A model generated the notes under the pieces. The model was not told the origin of the DNA. It ran no database searches and was given only the letters and a program-made list of their open reading frames with translations. Both the position numbers and the translations under genes were made by a program. Shown in pieces: positions 1 through 10,895 of a stretch of DNA of 64,000 bases; position 1 is the stretch's first letter, and the number at the start of each line of letters is the position of its first letter. The stretch comes from Aplectana chamaeleonis (taxonomy: Eukaryota > Nematoda > Chromadorea > Rhabditida > Cosmocercidae): assembly GCA_029168955.1 (NCBI GenBank), contig JAPDOI010000040.1, positions 1,538,501 through 1,602,500 on the forward strand. Direction: 5' to 3'.

Positions 1-547
1 AGCACGACGCAAATCCATCCGGGCCATCCAAGTTAAACTTTTTTTCGTCGGACCAGATCACCTAAATAAATATCTTGGCAGGAATTGCAGTTTTGTTAAC
101 AGGCAAGTGCCACGATGGAATACAACATACCTGATTCCAGTTCGTTGTCAAGTTCCTCTCAATAAATTGAAGTCTGGCAGCTTTGTGACGACTTGATAAT
201 CTCGGCGCCGCCTTCTTGGTTTGTCGCATGATATGTTTTTGACCTTTGACAGCTCTCCAGATGGTCATGCTTGACGCAGACAGTCTCAGATCAGCTTTCA
301 GTTGTCTTATGCTGGCCGTGAAATTCGAAACATGACGTCCAATTTGCCTCGTGGTAGCCTCGGAAAGCATCCTGGGCCGGCCCGGACTCCTCTTCTTGTC
401 GTAGTTTCCTGGATCTTTCAAGTAGTTGCAAATGGAGTTGGGAGACCGACCGATCCCGTCGGCGATTCGACGACAGCTTAATCCGAGCTTGTGACGAACA
501 TCTATCTGAGCTTGTTCTTCCGAAGAGAGGTAAAATCCACGAGGCAT
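1..547 (-). CDS. Tc3-type mariner transposase, N-terminal part, partial at left edge
   Basis: DNA-binding and first catalytic part of a Tc1/mariner transposase of the Tc3 kind. The start is taken at 547 because the family begins MPRG; the open frame extends upstream to 604. Residues about 1-50 form a helix-turn-helix (SCRRIADGIGRSPNSI), followed by a GRPR-type linker and a second helix-turn-helix region (LRLSASSMTIWRAV). The frame appears to stop soon after TNWNQ, but a 69-nt intron at 130-62 (donor gtatgt, acceptor ttttag-like tttag) restores it: the next codons read VIWSDEKKFNLDGPDG, which contains the first catalytic aspartate of the DDE triad. The intron length is a multiple of three but contains a stop. 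The rest of the catalytic domain lies beyond base 1. The visible part has no frameshift, so this copy may be recent. Family assignment is confident; activity cannot be judged. Confidence 0.9.
62..130 (-). other. intron inside the Tc3-like transposase
   Basis: Reverse-strand sequence begins gtatgttg and ends ttatttag. Removing it joins NWNQ to VIWSDEKKF in phase 0 and recovers the conserved catalytic block. The short length suits nematode introns. Confidence 0.8.
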
Positions 548-632
548 GATGAGTAGTGAGAAGACAAGTGGATATGCTAACTGCCTATAGCGTTTGATCT
601 CCATTAACGATCAATATAGATCAAAACGCCGA

Positions 633-658
633 GCTGTCCCTTTGTTTTTGATACACTG
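633..658 (-). repeat. inner transposase-site-like repeat of the Tc3-like TIR
   Basis: Direct copy of the outer site, with one substitution in the core and a two-base gap near the CACTG end. Confidence 0.6.
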
Positions 659-806
659 CCATTTTTGTTTTTTTCTTATGAAAAAATTATACATCAACAC
701 TGACATGACATAGCACTTATACTTAGGTTTTCAGACGTGCTTAATCGAATGGTAGATGTTTCGAGTTGTTTGGAAAAGTCAGAAGTTCAGAATCGTGGAA
801 AAGTGT

Positions 807-834
807 GGTGTCCCTTTGTTTTTCATAAGCACTG
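807..834 (-). repeat. outer transposase-site-like repeat of the Tc3-like TIR
   Basis: The core tgtccctttgtttttc recurs at 633-658, about 175 bp inward, in the same orientation. Tc3 termini are known to carry two transposase binding sites with similar spacing, so this pair is read as outer and inner sites. Confidence 0.65.
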
Positions 835-1061
835 TAGTAGGTTTTCTGACTTTGGGCGAGGATCGAATCCGACCGAGTAATGCGAGCAGCAGTGCCTCCT
901 GCCACCACTCTAGAAGCGCTAGGATAGATAACAGTATAGCGAGTAAAAGCGTTTGGTGTGGGGAACTGCAGAACACTCAGATTGCATTAACCCTCAACCT
1001 ATTGACTCACCTTTGACGAATCCGACCTTTGGCCCCAAATGCAATCCTGCTAAAAATCGCG

Positions 1062-1172
1062 GTTCACGGTTTTCCTTGTTTTCAGCCAAATTTTGCCTAT
1101 TTTTACAGAAAACAGAGAACAGAAAAAATGGCCGAAAATGGGCAGAAAACAGAAAATTCCGCACATCCCTGA
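1062..1172. repeat. low-complexity cryptic repeat (gaaaac motif)
   Basis: Imperfect repetition of aaaacagaaaa-like words with partial self-complementarity, ending in cgcacatccctga. The same ending bounds a different motif at 44385-44495. No coding signal. Confidence 0.5.
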
Positions 1173-1955
1173 TGGGGACGGCCCGAGCCTTCCCCGACAT
1201 GCACATCTCTCCCCGCGATGTTTCGGGGACGTAGAAATCGTCGGGATGGCGCCCCCAGCAAACCTGCTCAGGGACGACGTGAATTGAGCGCGGTTTTTGA
1301 ATGGAGCGCGTTATTTTCTCATTTCGAGCCGTAGTTTTAACAGGTACTTGAGTGTTTTTGTAGATTAGCCTACTTTTTTAGTAAAAAAAAACAGCATCGG
1401 CAGCACTCTAGAGGCAGTATCACTACTGATGCGCGTGCATTTGTCGTGTACTCAATCACTATACAGAAACCCAATACGGAATTTCAAAACATTGCGAAGC
1501 CTGCCGCTGTTTTAGTAATTGTTTGAACTTAATTCTTACCTTAAACTAGACTGCTAATTCACTCTCTATTTTTTGTGTCATTGCTTTTCATACCTCTCAC
1601 ATCACATTCGCTCTGTGTTAATGCCGTGTGAGAACTTCATACAACGAATGAGCTATTGAAAAACGTGATAGGAAATCGTAAAAATGACGCAAAAGATGCA
1701 GACCCATATCCTTCTCGGTAATTAATCTGAGGAAAACAATTCATTTGAAAAACAGGGCAAATGCCCATCCTGCCATTAGTGTTTTACAATCTCAAGTAAA
1801 CAGAGCGTCTCGTTCATCAATAACAACTGCAAGTATCGGCCTTAACTTGAACGGAACCGCGGCCCCAGCAACAACTGTCTCACAACCTGCGCCCTCCTCC
1901 TTTTCACTGTGCGTCCTTTGCGTCTCTGCTGCTCTGTCATCCCCGGGAGATCAGT
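1173..1955. other. no recognisable feature
   Basis: About 780 bp with only short shadow frames. A few ggggac and cccc words at 1173-1270 resemble the hairpin at 1972-2036. Confidence 0.5.
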
Positions 1956-1971
1956 ATGAGATGTGCATACG

Positions 1972-2036
1972 GTCCGTCCCCGAGTGTCCCCGCGCGGGGA
2001 TGGTCCCCTTGCGGGGACGCTCGGGGACGGATCCCC
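1972..2036. repeat. GGGGAC-rich hairpin
   Basis: gtccccgagtgtccccgc pairs with gcggggacgctcggggac with one G-T mismatch. The arms extend a few bases further and the loop is about 17 bases. It sits in other ggggac-type low-complexity sequence. Confidence 0.6.
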
Positions 2037-2411
2037 GCCGTGGAGAGGTATGCATACGTCCCCAAGTCTGAGGGCCTAAATGTTTACGTAATTTACATGC
2101 AGTGACATTGTAGGTATATAGCGAGCATAGCGTGCATAACCCTTCCGTAGATGCCCTCTACGTGACGTGTGGTGTCTGTCCACACACCTCCGAAGGAAGA
2201 GTTTGGCGGACCCACAAGTCGCGACAGCGTCAAAAACAAGGCAAGGCTACTAAATTGGAGCCATGCAAGTCGGAAAGTCTCGACAAGACCGCCCACCATC
2301 TTCAACAACCCCTCCTTCAAATACAAACCCGTCCAGATCGATCGTTCAAATACGCTCAGTGGCTGTCGATTTTATCACACCTAGAAATGGGTCTTCAAAG
2401 ACCGTTTTTAA

Positions 2412-3197
2412 AGGCAGCATACACGCTCGTAAACGTGATTGAGATAACTACGGAAATAGAATGGTATGGCCCAGATTATAACGCCTACGCATTTTGATCA
2501 AAAACGACCCGTAATGCCGCTACAGGAGGAACAAGTTTGGCCCGCCCGTATTTTCACGCCCCCTGTATTTGCCCTTTTCCTGCTACGCAAGGTTGCTGGA
2601 CCATCTTCACCGTCGGTACTGTTGGTGGATTGCCTAACAAGTGAACTACACACGTCTTTGTCGTTTTTGACGCTTCAATATGCGTAGGCATTATGTTGTA
2701 AGCCATACGGTTCGATTCACATTGTTATCCCAGCCACGTTAAAGGCACAGTACACACTCAGATATGAATTTTGTGATTTTCATTTGTTTGTGTAGTAGAC
2801 CTCTTCTGCATAACACTTGCCAAGTGCGAGATCTCAATTCCTCCAAATAAGCGAGATATAAGCGACCACCACAGGCCCGACCCTCTTCCTGATTTTCGAC
2901 CTCGATATCGGCTGGATGGATGGATAAATCTCATTACCGGCCCTTCTCATAATCCTGGCTCGCTCTCGTGCAACGATTGCAACTGAAAGGAAATACATCC
3001 CTAGGACAACTCGTCCACCAATTTTTCGCCCTAAGACAACAGGCTTTTTTGAGGAGCCATAACTCCTTTCGTAGGGGGTCTTGAACGATTTCAAAAATAC
3101 CACTGTGATCAGCGTGTGACCGTCTCCAATACAGGCATGAAAACTGAAAAACAATTTTCTGGGTGTACTGTGCCTTTAACGAGCGTGTATGCTGCCT
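2412..3197. mobile_element. MITE family A, copy 1, interrupted by family B
   Basis: Starts aggcagcatacacgctcg and ends with the reverse complement, flanked on both sides by TTAA (2408-2411 and 3198-3201). Copies at 54939-55398 and 60879-61338 are uninterrupted and about 460 bp long. This copy is split at 2743-3175 by a family B MITE. Confidence 0.75.
2743..3175. mobile_element. MITE family B, copy 1, nested in family A
   Basis: Starts aggcacagtacac, ends gtgtactgtgcct, flanked by TTAA on both sides. Removing it and one TTAA rebuilds the 3' arm of family A as seen in the intact copies (cacg then cgagcg), so the TTAA is a target duplication. Confidence 0.8.
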
Positions 3198-3346
3198 TTA
3201 ACCGGTTAAAAGAATGAAATTGATTATTTGGGTCCGTGACTAGGTTTTCCGCACGTTGTAGCGACGCGAAACTCCCCAATTCAAATTTCGTTAAATACTT
3301 GTATATATTTCACAGCTATCGACTTTTTCGTGGACCCCACCCTATG

Positions 3347-3745
3347 TAGCGCTGTTCGGCTCAGAGCTGCGTCCATGAAAATGTGGGTGCGTTTTCTCAT
3401 TCGGATAGCCAATTACTAAACATGGTTTTCACTCCCGGAACCGCACCTATCTGCCCTCAGGGCAAGAAAATAGACTCCGCCCTTCCTACGTAACGCTGTT
3501 CGGCTCAAAGATGTGGCCATGAAATTTTAGGTGCGTTTTCACATCTGAACAGCCAATTACTAAACGTGGTTTTCATTCCCCAAACCGCACCTATAAGCCC
3601 TCAGGGCACGGAAACAGGTTCCGCACTCCCCATGTAGCGCTGTTCGGATTGAAGCTGCATCCATGAAATTTTGAGTGCGTTTTCACATGCGGTCAATCGT
3701 GTTCGAAATGTGGGTTCCGCGCCCGCGACCGCACCTATGTGCATA
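3347..3745. repeat. 144-bp tandem repeat, about 2.8 units
   Basis: Units start tagcgctgttcgg (or taacgctgttcgg) at 3347, 3491 and 3635. Each holds a gtgcgttttc segment and a ccgcacctat segment followed by ccctcagggca. An inverted copy is at 63025-63195. Confidence 0.75.
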
Positions 3746-3785
3746 AAAATCCTATGCTTCAGGCAATATCTTATATTGAACAGGA

Positions 3786-3816
3786 GTCACTCACACACTC
3801 ACTCACTCACTCACTC
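3786..3816. repeat. (CACT)n microsatellite, 3' tail of RTE copy 1
   Basis: Reads as (TGAG)n on the minus strand, starting six to seven bases after the RTE ORF2 stop at 3823. RTE-type LINEs have very short 3' UTRs ending in simple repeats, so this is read as the tail. Confidence 0.6.
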
Positions 3817-5289
3817 ATCCGTTTAGCTGGCGTCCGGCGGAGTAGGATGACCTCTCAGCCAATACACTGCTGTGGGGGCCATGGGAGCTTGAGCGGCCTG
3901 AACGATATACTTCCTAGCAGAACGAATCGTAGCATTAGATCTAGCATTAAGGACACTGCACCGTTGTATCTTCAGATCATCCTCGATTTGTTTCAGCCAT
4001 GTCTCTTTAGAGGCCGTCCGCTAGATCTTCCACTGCACTAGCCGTTTCCTCCATAGCATGCTATGCGGTAGTCGGCTCGCATCACATCGCTCCCTGATGA
4101 TTTCGTTGCGTATGCGGTGACAAAGGGTAATCCTGAGGATCTGATGCAAGCATCGCATCTGGAAGGACTCAAGTTTCACCAGGTCCGATTTCAGGGGTGT
4201 CTAGGTTTCTGAGTCGTATACTAGTACAGGAATTATCAATGCTCGGAACAGCCGAACCTTCGTCTTCATCGATACGTTGGTTTTCTTCCACAGACACCAG
4301 CCAAGCGAAGCATAGACAGTAGAAGCATTCCCGATTTTGCTGTTGATCTCCGTCGTTGCTGCCACTTTCTTCTCCTGTACTACTGATCCAAGGTACTTGA
4401 AGTCCTTCACTTGCTGGAGTTCAGCTCCTTTGAAGTGCACTGAGGCGTGCGATTCGTCTGATGTTATGACTTTCGTTTTATCCTTATTGATTCGCCAACC
4501 ATTAGCAATCTGCGCTATGTAACCAATTAAATACGTTGCCTCAGCATCGGTATCCGCGAATACAGCACTATCATCCGCAAACATCAAGTCCGTGACGTAA
4601 TAATTGGTACCGTACTGGACGCCTCTTCTGATTTCGAAGGCCTTCCTCATCATGGCATCGATTACAGTATTGAACAGTAGAGGCGATATGACATCACCTT
4701 GACGAACACTAGCATCGATCGTGAATTCTTCATACAGCCTATCTCCGATGCGGATACAACTAGTTGATCCATTGTATGTTTGGTGGATGAGCTTCACTAT
4801 CTTCTTGGGTATGTGTTCACATTCAAGTGATCTCCATAAAGCCGGCCAGTAAACGCAATTGAATGCCGACTTGAAGTCAATAAACACGATGACAACACAG
4901 ACAAACCATCGCTCAGAGCGCTCAGGCAATCGCGGGGGTCGGTAGCCGGTTAAAACGCCCATTTCCCAATCAAATTGATCGGATCTGGCTGATCGGCGGA
5001 GGTTTCGGGATGACTCATAACTTTTCGTGGTAATGTCTCATATGTGGCTGAGTTTTCGGGGCAACGTATTGCAGTGTCTGCACTGTTTTTCTCTGATACT
5101 CTCTCGTGTAGAGCTCGGAAATGGCAGTCCACAATGCATACGCTGCGCTCGGATGTGAGGTGTTTGTACTTGTCATGGTTGACATTGGTCGGGATATCGT
5201 CGCTCTGGCGGATGTCGGTGGCAGGTTGAATCGCCAAAGCTGCCTTTTAATCTGCCACTGACCGCCGCAACTGCAGGAGTGGCAGGTGG

Positions 5290-5400
5290 TGGTCGGTGGG
5301 AGGTGATCAGGCGAAACTTTCGGTGTATACACGTGGGTGTGACGTCACATTGAGTGGTCGGTGGGAGGTGATTAGGCGGAGCTCTCGGTGTGAACTGGTC
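5290..5400. repeat. direct repeat pair inside E1
   Basis: gtcggtgggaggtgat occurs at about 5293 and 5360, each followed by aggcg and ctttcggtgt or ctctcggtgt, 67 bp apart. Confidence 0.6.
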
Positions 5401-5419
5401 AACTGTGACGTGGCATTAA

Positions 5420-5968
5420 AGGCAGTGGTCACGATGAAAAACGTTATCGAAAAAACTACAAAAATCAGCTTAGATCAAAAGCAGCTGAAAAACTATGAAG
5501 GTTAAGCGGTGAAAAACGGGCTGGAATTAGATTTTCTAGGGCCCAAAGAAGCCAGTTCGTGCACACGTGCACAGCGGCGACCAAAAAGGTCGCAGTCTCA
5601 TGCCGAGCAGTCAAAAATTATCGACATTCAGTGGAAGAAATAAATGCAAATTAACCTAATAGAAACAGTTGAGCTATAGAAGAAACCGCTCCAGTCAATG
5701 TTTTTGATAAGATGTGTACATAAATTCGAAGGTTCATTGATTGAATTTCAATTTCAAGCCAGCTGATGTTCTTGATATTAGAGGTCATCGATGCCGATGA
5801 TATGGAGTGGGCTCGTCCACCATCAAAAGACTAGAAAGTTCAGGCTTCGAGTTTGGCCTAAAACAGTGGTTTTTTCGCAATTTTTTCCTATAGGTTCTAC
5901 TGCTCGAGACCCAGAAAAGGATTTAGAGAGAGAAAGACGACAAGCATATTTGATCGCGACCACTGCCT
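5420..5968. mobile_element. TTAA MITE family D inside E1
   Basis: aggcagtggtcacgatga at the left and gcgaccactgcct at the right, both flanked by TTAA. The right half (5665-5968) is closely matched at 61710-62008. Confidence 0.75.
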
Positions 5969-6319
5969 TTAAAGGGTCGGTGGAAGGCTGACACGCGGAA
6001 TTTTCGGCATGAATGGGGGAGCTTTTTCACGCCCCTTTTTTCGTTTCGAGCGGCAACACGCTATTTGTTCAACTCCTCTCAACCGGCCACCCACCCCCGC
6101 GAGTGTGTGAGCGGGACCGGCTCCTCCCAATTATGACGTCGTCTCCCGGACAGCGGCGGAGGGGCGAACTGGCACCGCGGTCCCTGTCCGGTAGGAATAT
6201 CAGCATCGGCCGCTCTCCGGTCACTCTCAGAGCGACAGCGGTGCCATCGCCAGAGATGGGGAGACGTGGAATTGGTTGTTTTTTGAGTGATAACGTGCGG
6301 TCGAAGAACAACCAATCCT

Positions 6320-6560
6320 GCGGGAATAAAAGGCAGCTCGTCTCGTGTACAAAGGGCAGTTAGCCTTTTAAGGCCGCTCTTGATAGGTGACCTTTGGTCA
6401 CTCTCAGGCTGCCGAGAAGATCCCCCATAGCCCACTGTGGGAAAGGCTGTGGACCATGCTAGGATGGTATCCTTGTTGCGGCCTGTGGCAGGAATAACCT
6501 CCTGGCCCACAGGCTGTGACAAGTACCTTATCCTTTATAGAGGCCTAATCCTCTCGAGAA
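6320..6560 (+). ncRNA. family S member 1: TATA-like box plus two hairpins (putative structured RNA)
   Basis: AATAAAAG at 6325-6332 is followed by hairpin 1 (GCCTT at 6363, AAGGC at 6370) and hairpin 2 (GTGACC at 6387, GGTCAC at 6396), then ctctcagg. A ccttgttgcgg block follows at 6471. The same order is seen at 37757-38045, on the minus strand at 8760-9035, and weakly at 28830-29130. There is no long shared reading frame. A structured RNA with its own promoter is an inference; an LTR-like 5' leader is an alternative. Confidence 0.4.
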
Positions 6561-7379
6561 GAGGCGGAAATTAAGAAAAAAATAGCAGTTAGGAAAATTT
6601 CGAGAATCGCCCGGACAGGGACTGCAGTGCCAGTTGGGACCGAAGATCGCTCCGAGCGGGACTGCTGTCGCCCGGAGAGCGGCTGCTATCGCCCGAGTAG
6701 ATAGCTAATTTTCGCTCGAAGCGAAGAGACAACGTCGCTCTAGTCGCTCTCCGGTCCAGCTGCTCTGAGCGATGATTAGTCTGAGAACGCGTTTACCGCA
6801 ACGGATCCTCTCTTCTAAGAGCTGACGCAGAATCCCGCTCGCTCTTCACGGCTGGTTTGTTCTCAATCTCGCTGAAGTCTGCTTCAAATGATCCTGTCAA
6901 AGACTTTTCCAACAGTAGATAAGAGACTTATTCCGCGATAGTTATGTCAGTCCCTCGCGTGACCCTTTTTGTGGATAGGCACAATGATACCACGCTTCCA
7001 AGTGACTGATATGTTCTCAGACTGCCAAAATGAGCTTAATCAGCTTATGAAGTTGACCCAACAGAATGTCTCCGCCAGCTTTGATTGCCTCAGCGGTCAT
7101 GTTGTCCACGCCCGATGCCCTGCCGTTCTTCAGAGACTTGACAGCCCATCTCAATTCTTCCACAGAAGGATCTGAGTCCAAAGCAGTTTCCTGCGGCACC
7201 TCTATTGGAGGCGACTCGATAACCGGTCCCTGTAGTGCGTCGTGATTGTAAAGGTCATCGAAGAACTGTCTCCAACGCTGTAGACATGCGTCCGCAGCGC
7301 GCACCAACGTTCCGTCTGAGTTCCTGACGCTATCGCTAACGGGCTAAGTCTTCTTCCTGAGGCGATTCAGTGTACGGTA

Positions 7380-7430
7380 GAGTGAGCGATAGTCATGCTG
7401 GGAGACGGTGAAGTGAGCGATAGTCATACT
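7380..7430. repeat. short direct duplication within RTE copy 1
   Basis: gtgagcgatagtcat is present twice, about 34 bp apart, inside the linker. It contributes to the frame damage. Confidence 0.6.
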
Positions 7431-8759
7431 TAACAGCAGACTCCTCCATTTCGTCGGCTATTCTATTCCAATACGACTCTCGTTCCGCCTTCAACCTGCG
7501 TCGGAGTTCTTTACACAGCTCCCTGTACCGATCAAAATGAGACAGTTACGCTTGCTTCCGTTCATCTATGGGGCAGATAGACTCGTCCGATATCCATGGT
7601 TGCGTCCGCTGGCAAGTGACAGGGCAAAGTGGCTTGGCGCATTTCAGGATGGCGTCCGTTGTCTGCCTCTCTTGTTCGTCCACAAAATCAGTTTCAGTTA
7701 ACGAAGCAAAACGGTTCGACAGTGCGACATGACACGCCTTCTTCGTATTGAGTGCCATTAGCTGCGACTAATCAAGTCTTCTTCTGGGATGCTCCACACG
7801 CCTCGCTCGCTGCAACCGGAGCTTCATCAATGCACGCAGGAGGTAGTGGTCTGAACCGTAGTCAGCGTATCTCATAGAGCGCACGTCGTTCAATGACGAA
7901 TTCAAACGTGAATTCATCAGCGCGTAGTCTAGCGTGGCCACGTCTTTTCCATTAGGGTTCCTCCACGTCAACTAATGTTTCCTACGGTGCTGAAAGTGAG
8001 TCTTCCCAATGAGAAGTCCAATGAACGCAGCGAAGGAGAGCAGACGCAAACCATTGTCTTTCAATTCACCAACTCCAAATGTGCCCATGACCTCTTCCCA
8101 TCCTGAACTATCCCTGCCGACACGTGCGTTGAAATCACCTGCGACCATGATGAGATCAGTCCTTGGAATAGTACGCATCCTTTTAGACAACACAGCTCGG
8201 TTCCGTAGGCGCATAGACGACCACGATGTGTGTCTTGACCGTTCCGCTTAGTGTGAGAATAGCGACCCTGTTAGAAATCGGCTCGAACGCACAACACTTC
8301 CAGCTTCACGATTGCTCAGCATGAACCCAACGCCTTGGTGGTGTCCGTCGCTACCGGAGTAGTACAACTTCATCTTCCAGTTACTGTCTGACACTTGGAC
8401 GGTCACTGTTCCGCATCCACTTATCCTGAGCTCGAAAAGTGCAGCAACCGATATTCCGCCCTTGGACGATTCTCTTGCGATGATCTCCTTTTGCCCAACG
8501 TGGTGCGCCGTTCGTACGTTCTATGCTCCAATTCGAGCCTACTCTGCTAATTCGAGACTTGATGCCTCAGCAAAAGTGACTTGATGCTCATGTACAAGTC
8601 GGCATGAAGTCTTAATTTGTCGCGTTAACATCACTGTACGGGTAAATTTGCCGCTCAGTTAGGTGAGAATGGAGTGGATATCCCGTGAAAATGGTGCGAA
8701 CTGGCAGCGAGAGAGGGTCCAGTTTACCATGAAAATGAGGTGAAATTAACTCGAAAAAT

Positions 8760-9035
8760 GGGTGAGTTTACCTCGAAAATTTCCCGAATTTGAAGGTCCA
8801 CAGCACAGGAAGCCCCGCCTTGTCCGCAACATGGGCGTAATCTTCACCAAGGTCTGCGGTGATGAGTCACCCTCTGCGGACCGCGGCGTAACTGAGGATA
8901 CCCACTGTATCCTCCCAGCAGCCGAAATTCTGCCGGCCTCCGGAGAGTGACCCGAAGTCACCTTTCAGGGCCGGCATTAGAATGCCGAATGAGGACTCTA
9001 GTGGGATGAGGCGGCTTTTATACCAGCTGTGCTCA
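8760..9035 (-). ncRNA. family S member 3 (putative structured RNA, minus strand)
   Basis: TATAAAAG lies at 9022-9015 on the minus strand. It is followed by hairpin 1 (ggcat/atgcc, 8985-8972) and hairpin 2 (gtgac/gtcac, 8960-8946, loop ttcgg). The gttgcgga block is near 8832-8824. It is close to the 37757-38045 copy along its whole length but has no E-type TIRs around it. Function unknown. Confidence 0.4.
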
Positions 9036-9094
9036 TGGTAAACACATCGATACGTAATCAATCGTTGTGTCATGTTTCCACTTGTTTAGAAATT

Positions 9095-9262
9095 TCCGAG
9101 ATGCCAGCAATGGCGGTAAGTTCACCCTTTGCGCTGATTGATATCCGGCCACTCAACAACTGATATGCATTAACATGTTAGCGCTGGCGGTAATTTCACG
9201 CTTTGCGCTGACTGATATCCAATCGCTCAGCAAATTCACCCTTTGCGCGAATAAGCTTTGAT
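9095..9262. repeat. degenerate tandem repeat, period about 70
   Basis: ttcaccctttgcgctga followed by tgatatcc recurs around 9120, 9195 and 9235 with variation. Confidence 0.5.
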
Positions 9263-9650
9263 GACGGCGCTTACTGTGAATTTGATTCCTAATGATAACA
9301 GAGCGTGATAAAAGCCGCTTTCCCCGAAGCATCAAGTCTCGAATTGGCAGAGTACTTCTTCGGTGCCACAAATCGTCTTCTCTTCTGGCCAGTAGCGGTC
9401 TTCTCACCAGCACCCTGGTGCCCCAGTGCTGGCGCATCGGCTGCCCCGGATGCGGTAACTTTATCGCGATGTCCTAAGAGACTCTCCATGGTTTTACCTG
9501 AGGTTTTCCAGCCCATCGGTAGAAAGGGCCAACCCTCCTCCTTTCACATCCGGGCATCGGATCGGCAACGGCGGAGTTAACAGGAGTCAGCTTCGTAGAG
9601 TAAATTGCAAGAGATATAACAGTGAACAATGCTCTTCTCAAACGATCAAC
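9263..9650. other. unclassified, possible RTE leader fragment
   Basis: gcatcaagtctcgaatt at 9328 matches the 5' region of RTE copy 1 (minus strand, about 8575) but on the opposite strand, with both reading EASSLELAE. Short frames on both strands (9289-9516 and 9305-9580) overlap each other and neither is convincing. Confidence 0.35.
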
Positions 9651-9652
9651 TA

Positions 9653-10228
9653 CTCAGAAAATCGCCGCATTCAATGCGTGTCGAATATGCATTCAACTCG
9701 AGTGACCACACCGATCGAAAGGTTCTATCGCAGGGGCACGTGCTCTCCAAACAGCGGCACGTGCTGCAAAGTTTCACCATAGGAGCACGTGCTGCGAAAT
9801 TTAATTGCTGCAAGGTAGTCCAGCGCTATCGTAGCAGCACATCGACACGCGAAGCGGTCGGTACACCGACATGCGACTCTGCCAGCTCGCCGAGCATCAT
9901 CTGGGGCCGCCAGCGGTTGGACGAGGTCAACAGCGCCCGGGCGAGCCAAGTACCGCAAACTTGGGTAATGGAACCGGCGAAGCTGCCATCATTTCAGTCC
10001 GGCCTCGAGAGTGTGTCGTATGCTTTCCTTTTTCAAAAAATCGTTTCTCCATCGAGTTGATTGCGTATCATGCACGCATTGAACGTTTTGTTGGCGCACG
10101 TGCTGTATTTTTAAGCAAAATAGGAGCACGTGCTCCGGTGGCAGCACGTTCCCTGAATGTGCTCAAAACCGCATTGTCTTCGTGTTGAATGCATATTCGA
10201 CACGCATTGAATCCGTCGATTGCCTGAG
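9653..10228. mobile_element. TIR element F1, rich in CACGTG
   Basis: TIRs of about 45 bp (ctcagaaaatcgccgcattc at the left) are flanked by TA on both sides (9651-9652, 10229-10230), which suits a Tc1/mariner-type non-autonomous element. It holds five CACGTG hexamers at 9737, 9758, 9786, 10097 and 10127. F2 at 18830-19377 is a diverged copy. Confidence 0.75.
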
Positions 10229-10247
10229 TATCTATCATTTCCCAAAA

Positions 10248-10895
10248 AAAAACGAAATTTTTGACCTTTAGCGGGTTCGAACCTATGAATCCAAAATCGC
10301 CTAAAAATGCATCTTAAATGCGAAATTACAGACCATCTGTGCCATTTCGTTGACAGGATAGTCCGCTTGTAATGACCTCGATGACAGCGAATGCTCAACA
10401 CCGCTGCTGCTGACATATCCAGGAGCGCTTTGGCGACACACTTTACCTGGCCAAGACTCCTCCATGTCAGAATCGTTAACGATGACCATGCTACTGTCAT
10501 CTATTGTCTTGCATGCTTTATCACTAGTGAATTGTAAGCCCTCCTTGTGTGTTCCTGCCTGATTTTTACATCTCCAGTTCATATCTTGCCTCATTTGTTT
10601 TTTCGCAGTTTTTTTCATTATTCAGTTTCTTTTTTGATCTCCTGTCTCATTTTGCTGTCTCAGTATGATCTCCAGTTTTATTTTGACCTCTTATTGCGAT
10701 CACATTTTGCCGTCTTTGTTTGTTGTCATTTTTCATACTAACCGTATGGCTCTCAACCCCCCCCGCCCTCATAGAAGTCCATCTTGATTCTTGGTTGACC
10801 GAAGGTCCGATCCCCCATCCCAACGAATGTCGACGGATCCGACCCCCTCCCCTCTGTGATACATCACACCTCACGCCGAACCCTGCTCATAATTG
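10248..10895. repeat. dispersed repeat I, copy 1
   Basis: About 650 bp matching 62265-62905 in inverted orientation. On the minus strand it contains ggttcgaaccc, a match to the pol III B box, at about 10272-10262. No matching A box or tRNA fold was found. There is a poly-C run at 10758. Type unknown; a SINE-like origin is possible. Confidence 0.6.

Larger units (their letters stand above)
1..834 (-). mobile_element. Tc3-like mariner element, transposase-proximal end
   Basis: The element ends at 834, where the reverse strand starts CAGTGCTTATGAAAAAC and is followed outward by the target TA at 835-836. Between the terminus and the transposase start lie two copies of a binding-site-like sequence, at 807-834 and 633-658. 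The left half of the element is outside the window. Confidence 0.8.
4897..6788. mobile_element. DNA element E1 inserted in RTE copy 1
   Basis: Left end cagacaaaccatcgctcag; right end ctgagcgatgattagtctg, which is its approximate reverse complement. E2 at 36928-38248 has the same TIRs and the same subterminal blocks (ggctcctcccaattatg; gagaagaggcgga). E1 is longer, with extra sequence at about 4930-6110 that includes a MITE. It has no transposase. It sits between the GKR and VFIDF codons of the RTE. The target duplication is not resolved (possibly gtt). Confidence 0.65.
3823..8620 (-). pseudogene. RTE-clade LINE ORF2 (endonuclease plus reverse transcriptase), copy 1, split by element E1
   Basis: Order on the minus strand: apurinic-type endonuclease remnants from about 8540 (NVRTAHHVGQKEIIAR), then GDFNARVG at about 8150-8130 and YGSDHYLL at about 7860, a linker (7750-7450), then the reverse transcriptase start (GRASGVDNMTAEAIKAGG at 7140-7080; NYRGISLLS near 6950). 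At about 6786 the frame is broken by element E1 and resumes at 4897 with VFIDFKSAF, RQGDVISPLLFN, FADDSAVFAD and FKYLGSVV. The conserved SETW tryptophan is a stop (SET*T) near 4202, yet the C-terminal frame stays readable to a stop at 3823. Several frameshifts and stops make it inactive. It is nearly full length for an RTE ORF2 once the insertion is removed. Family assignment is confident; the exact 5' end is not. Confidence 0.85.
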
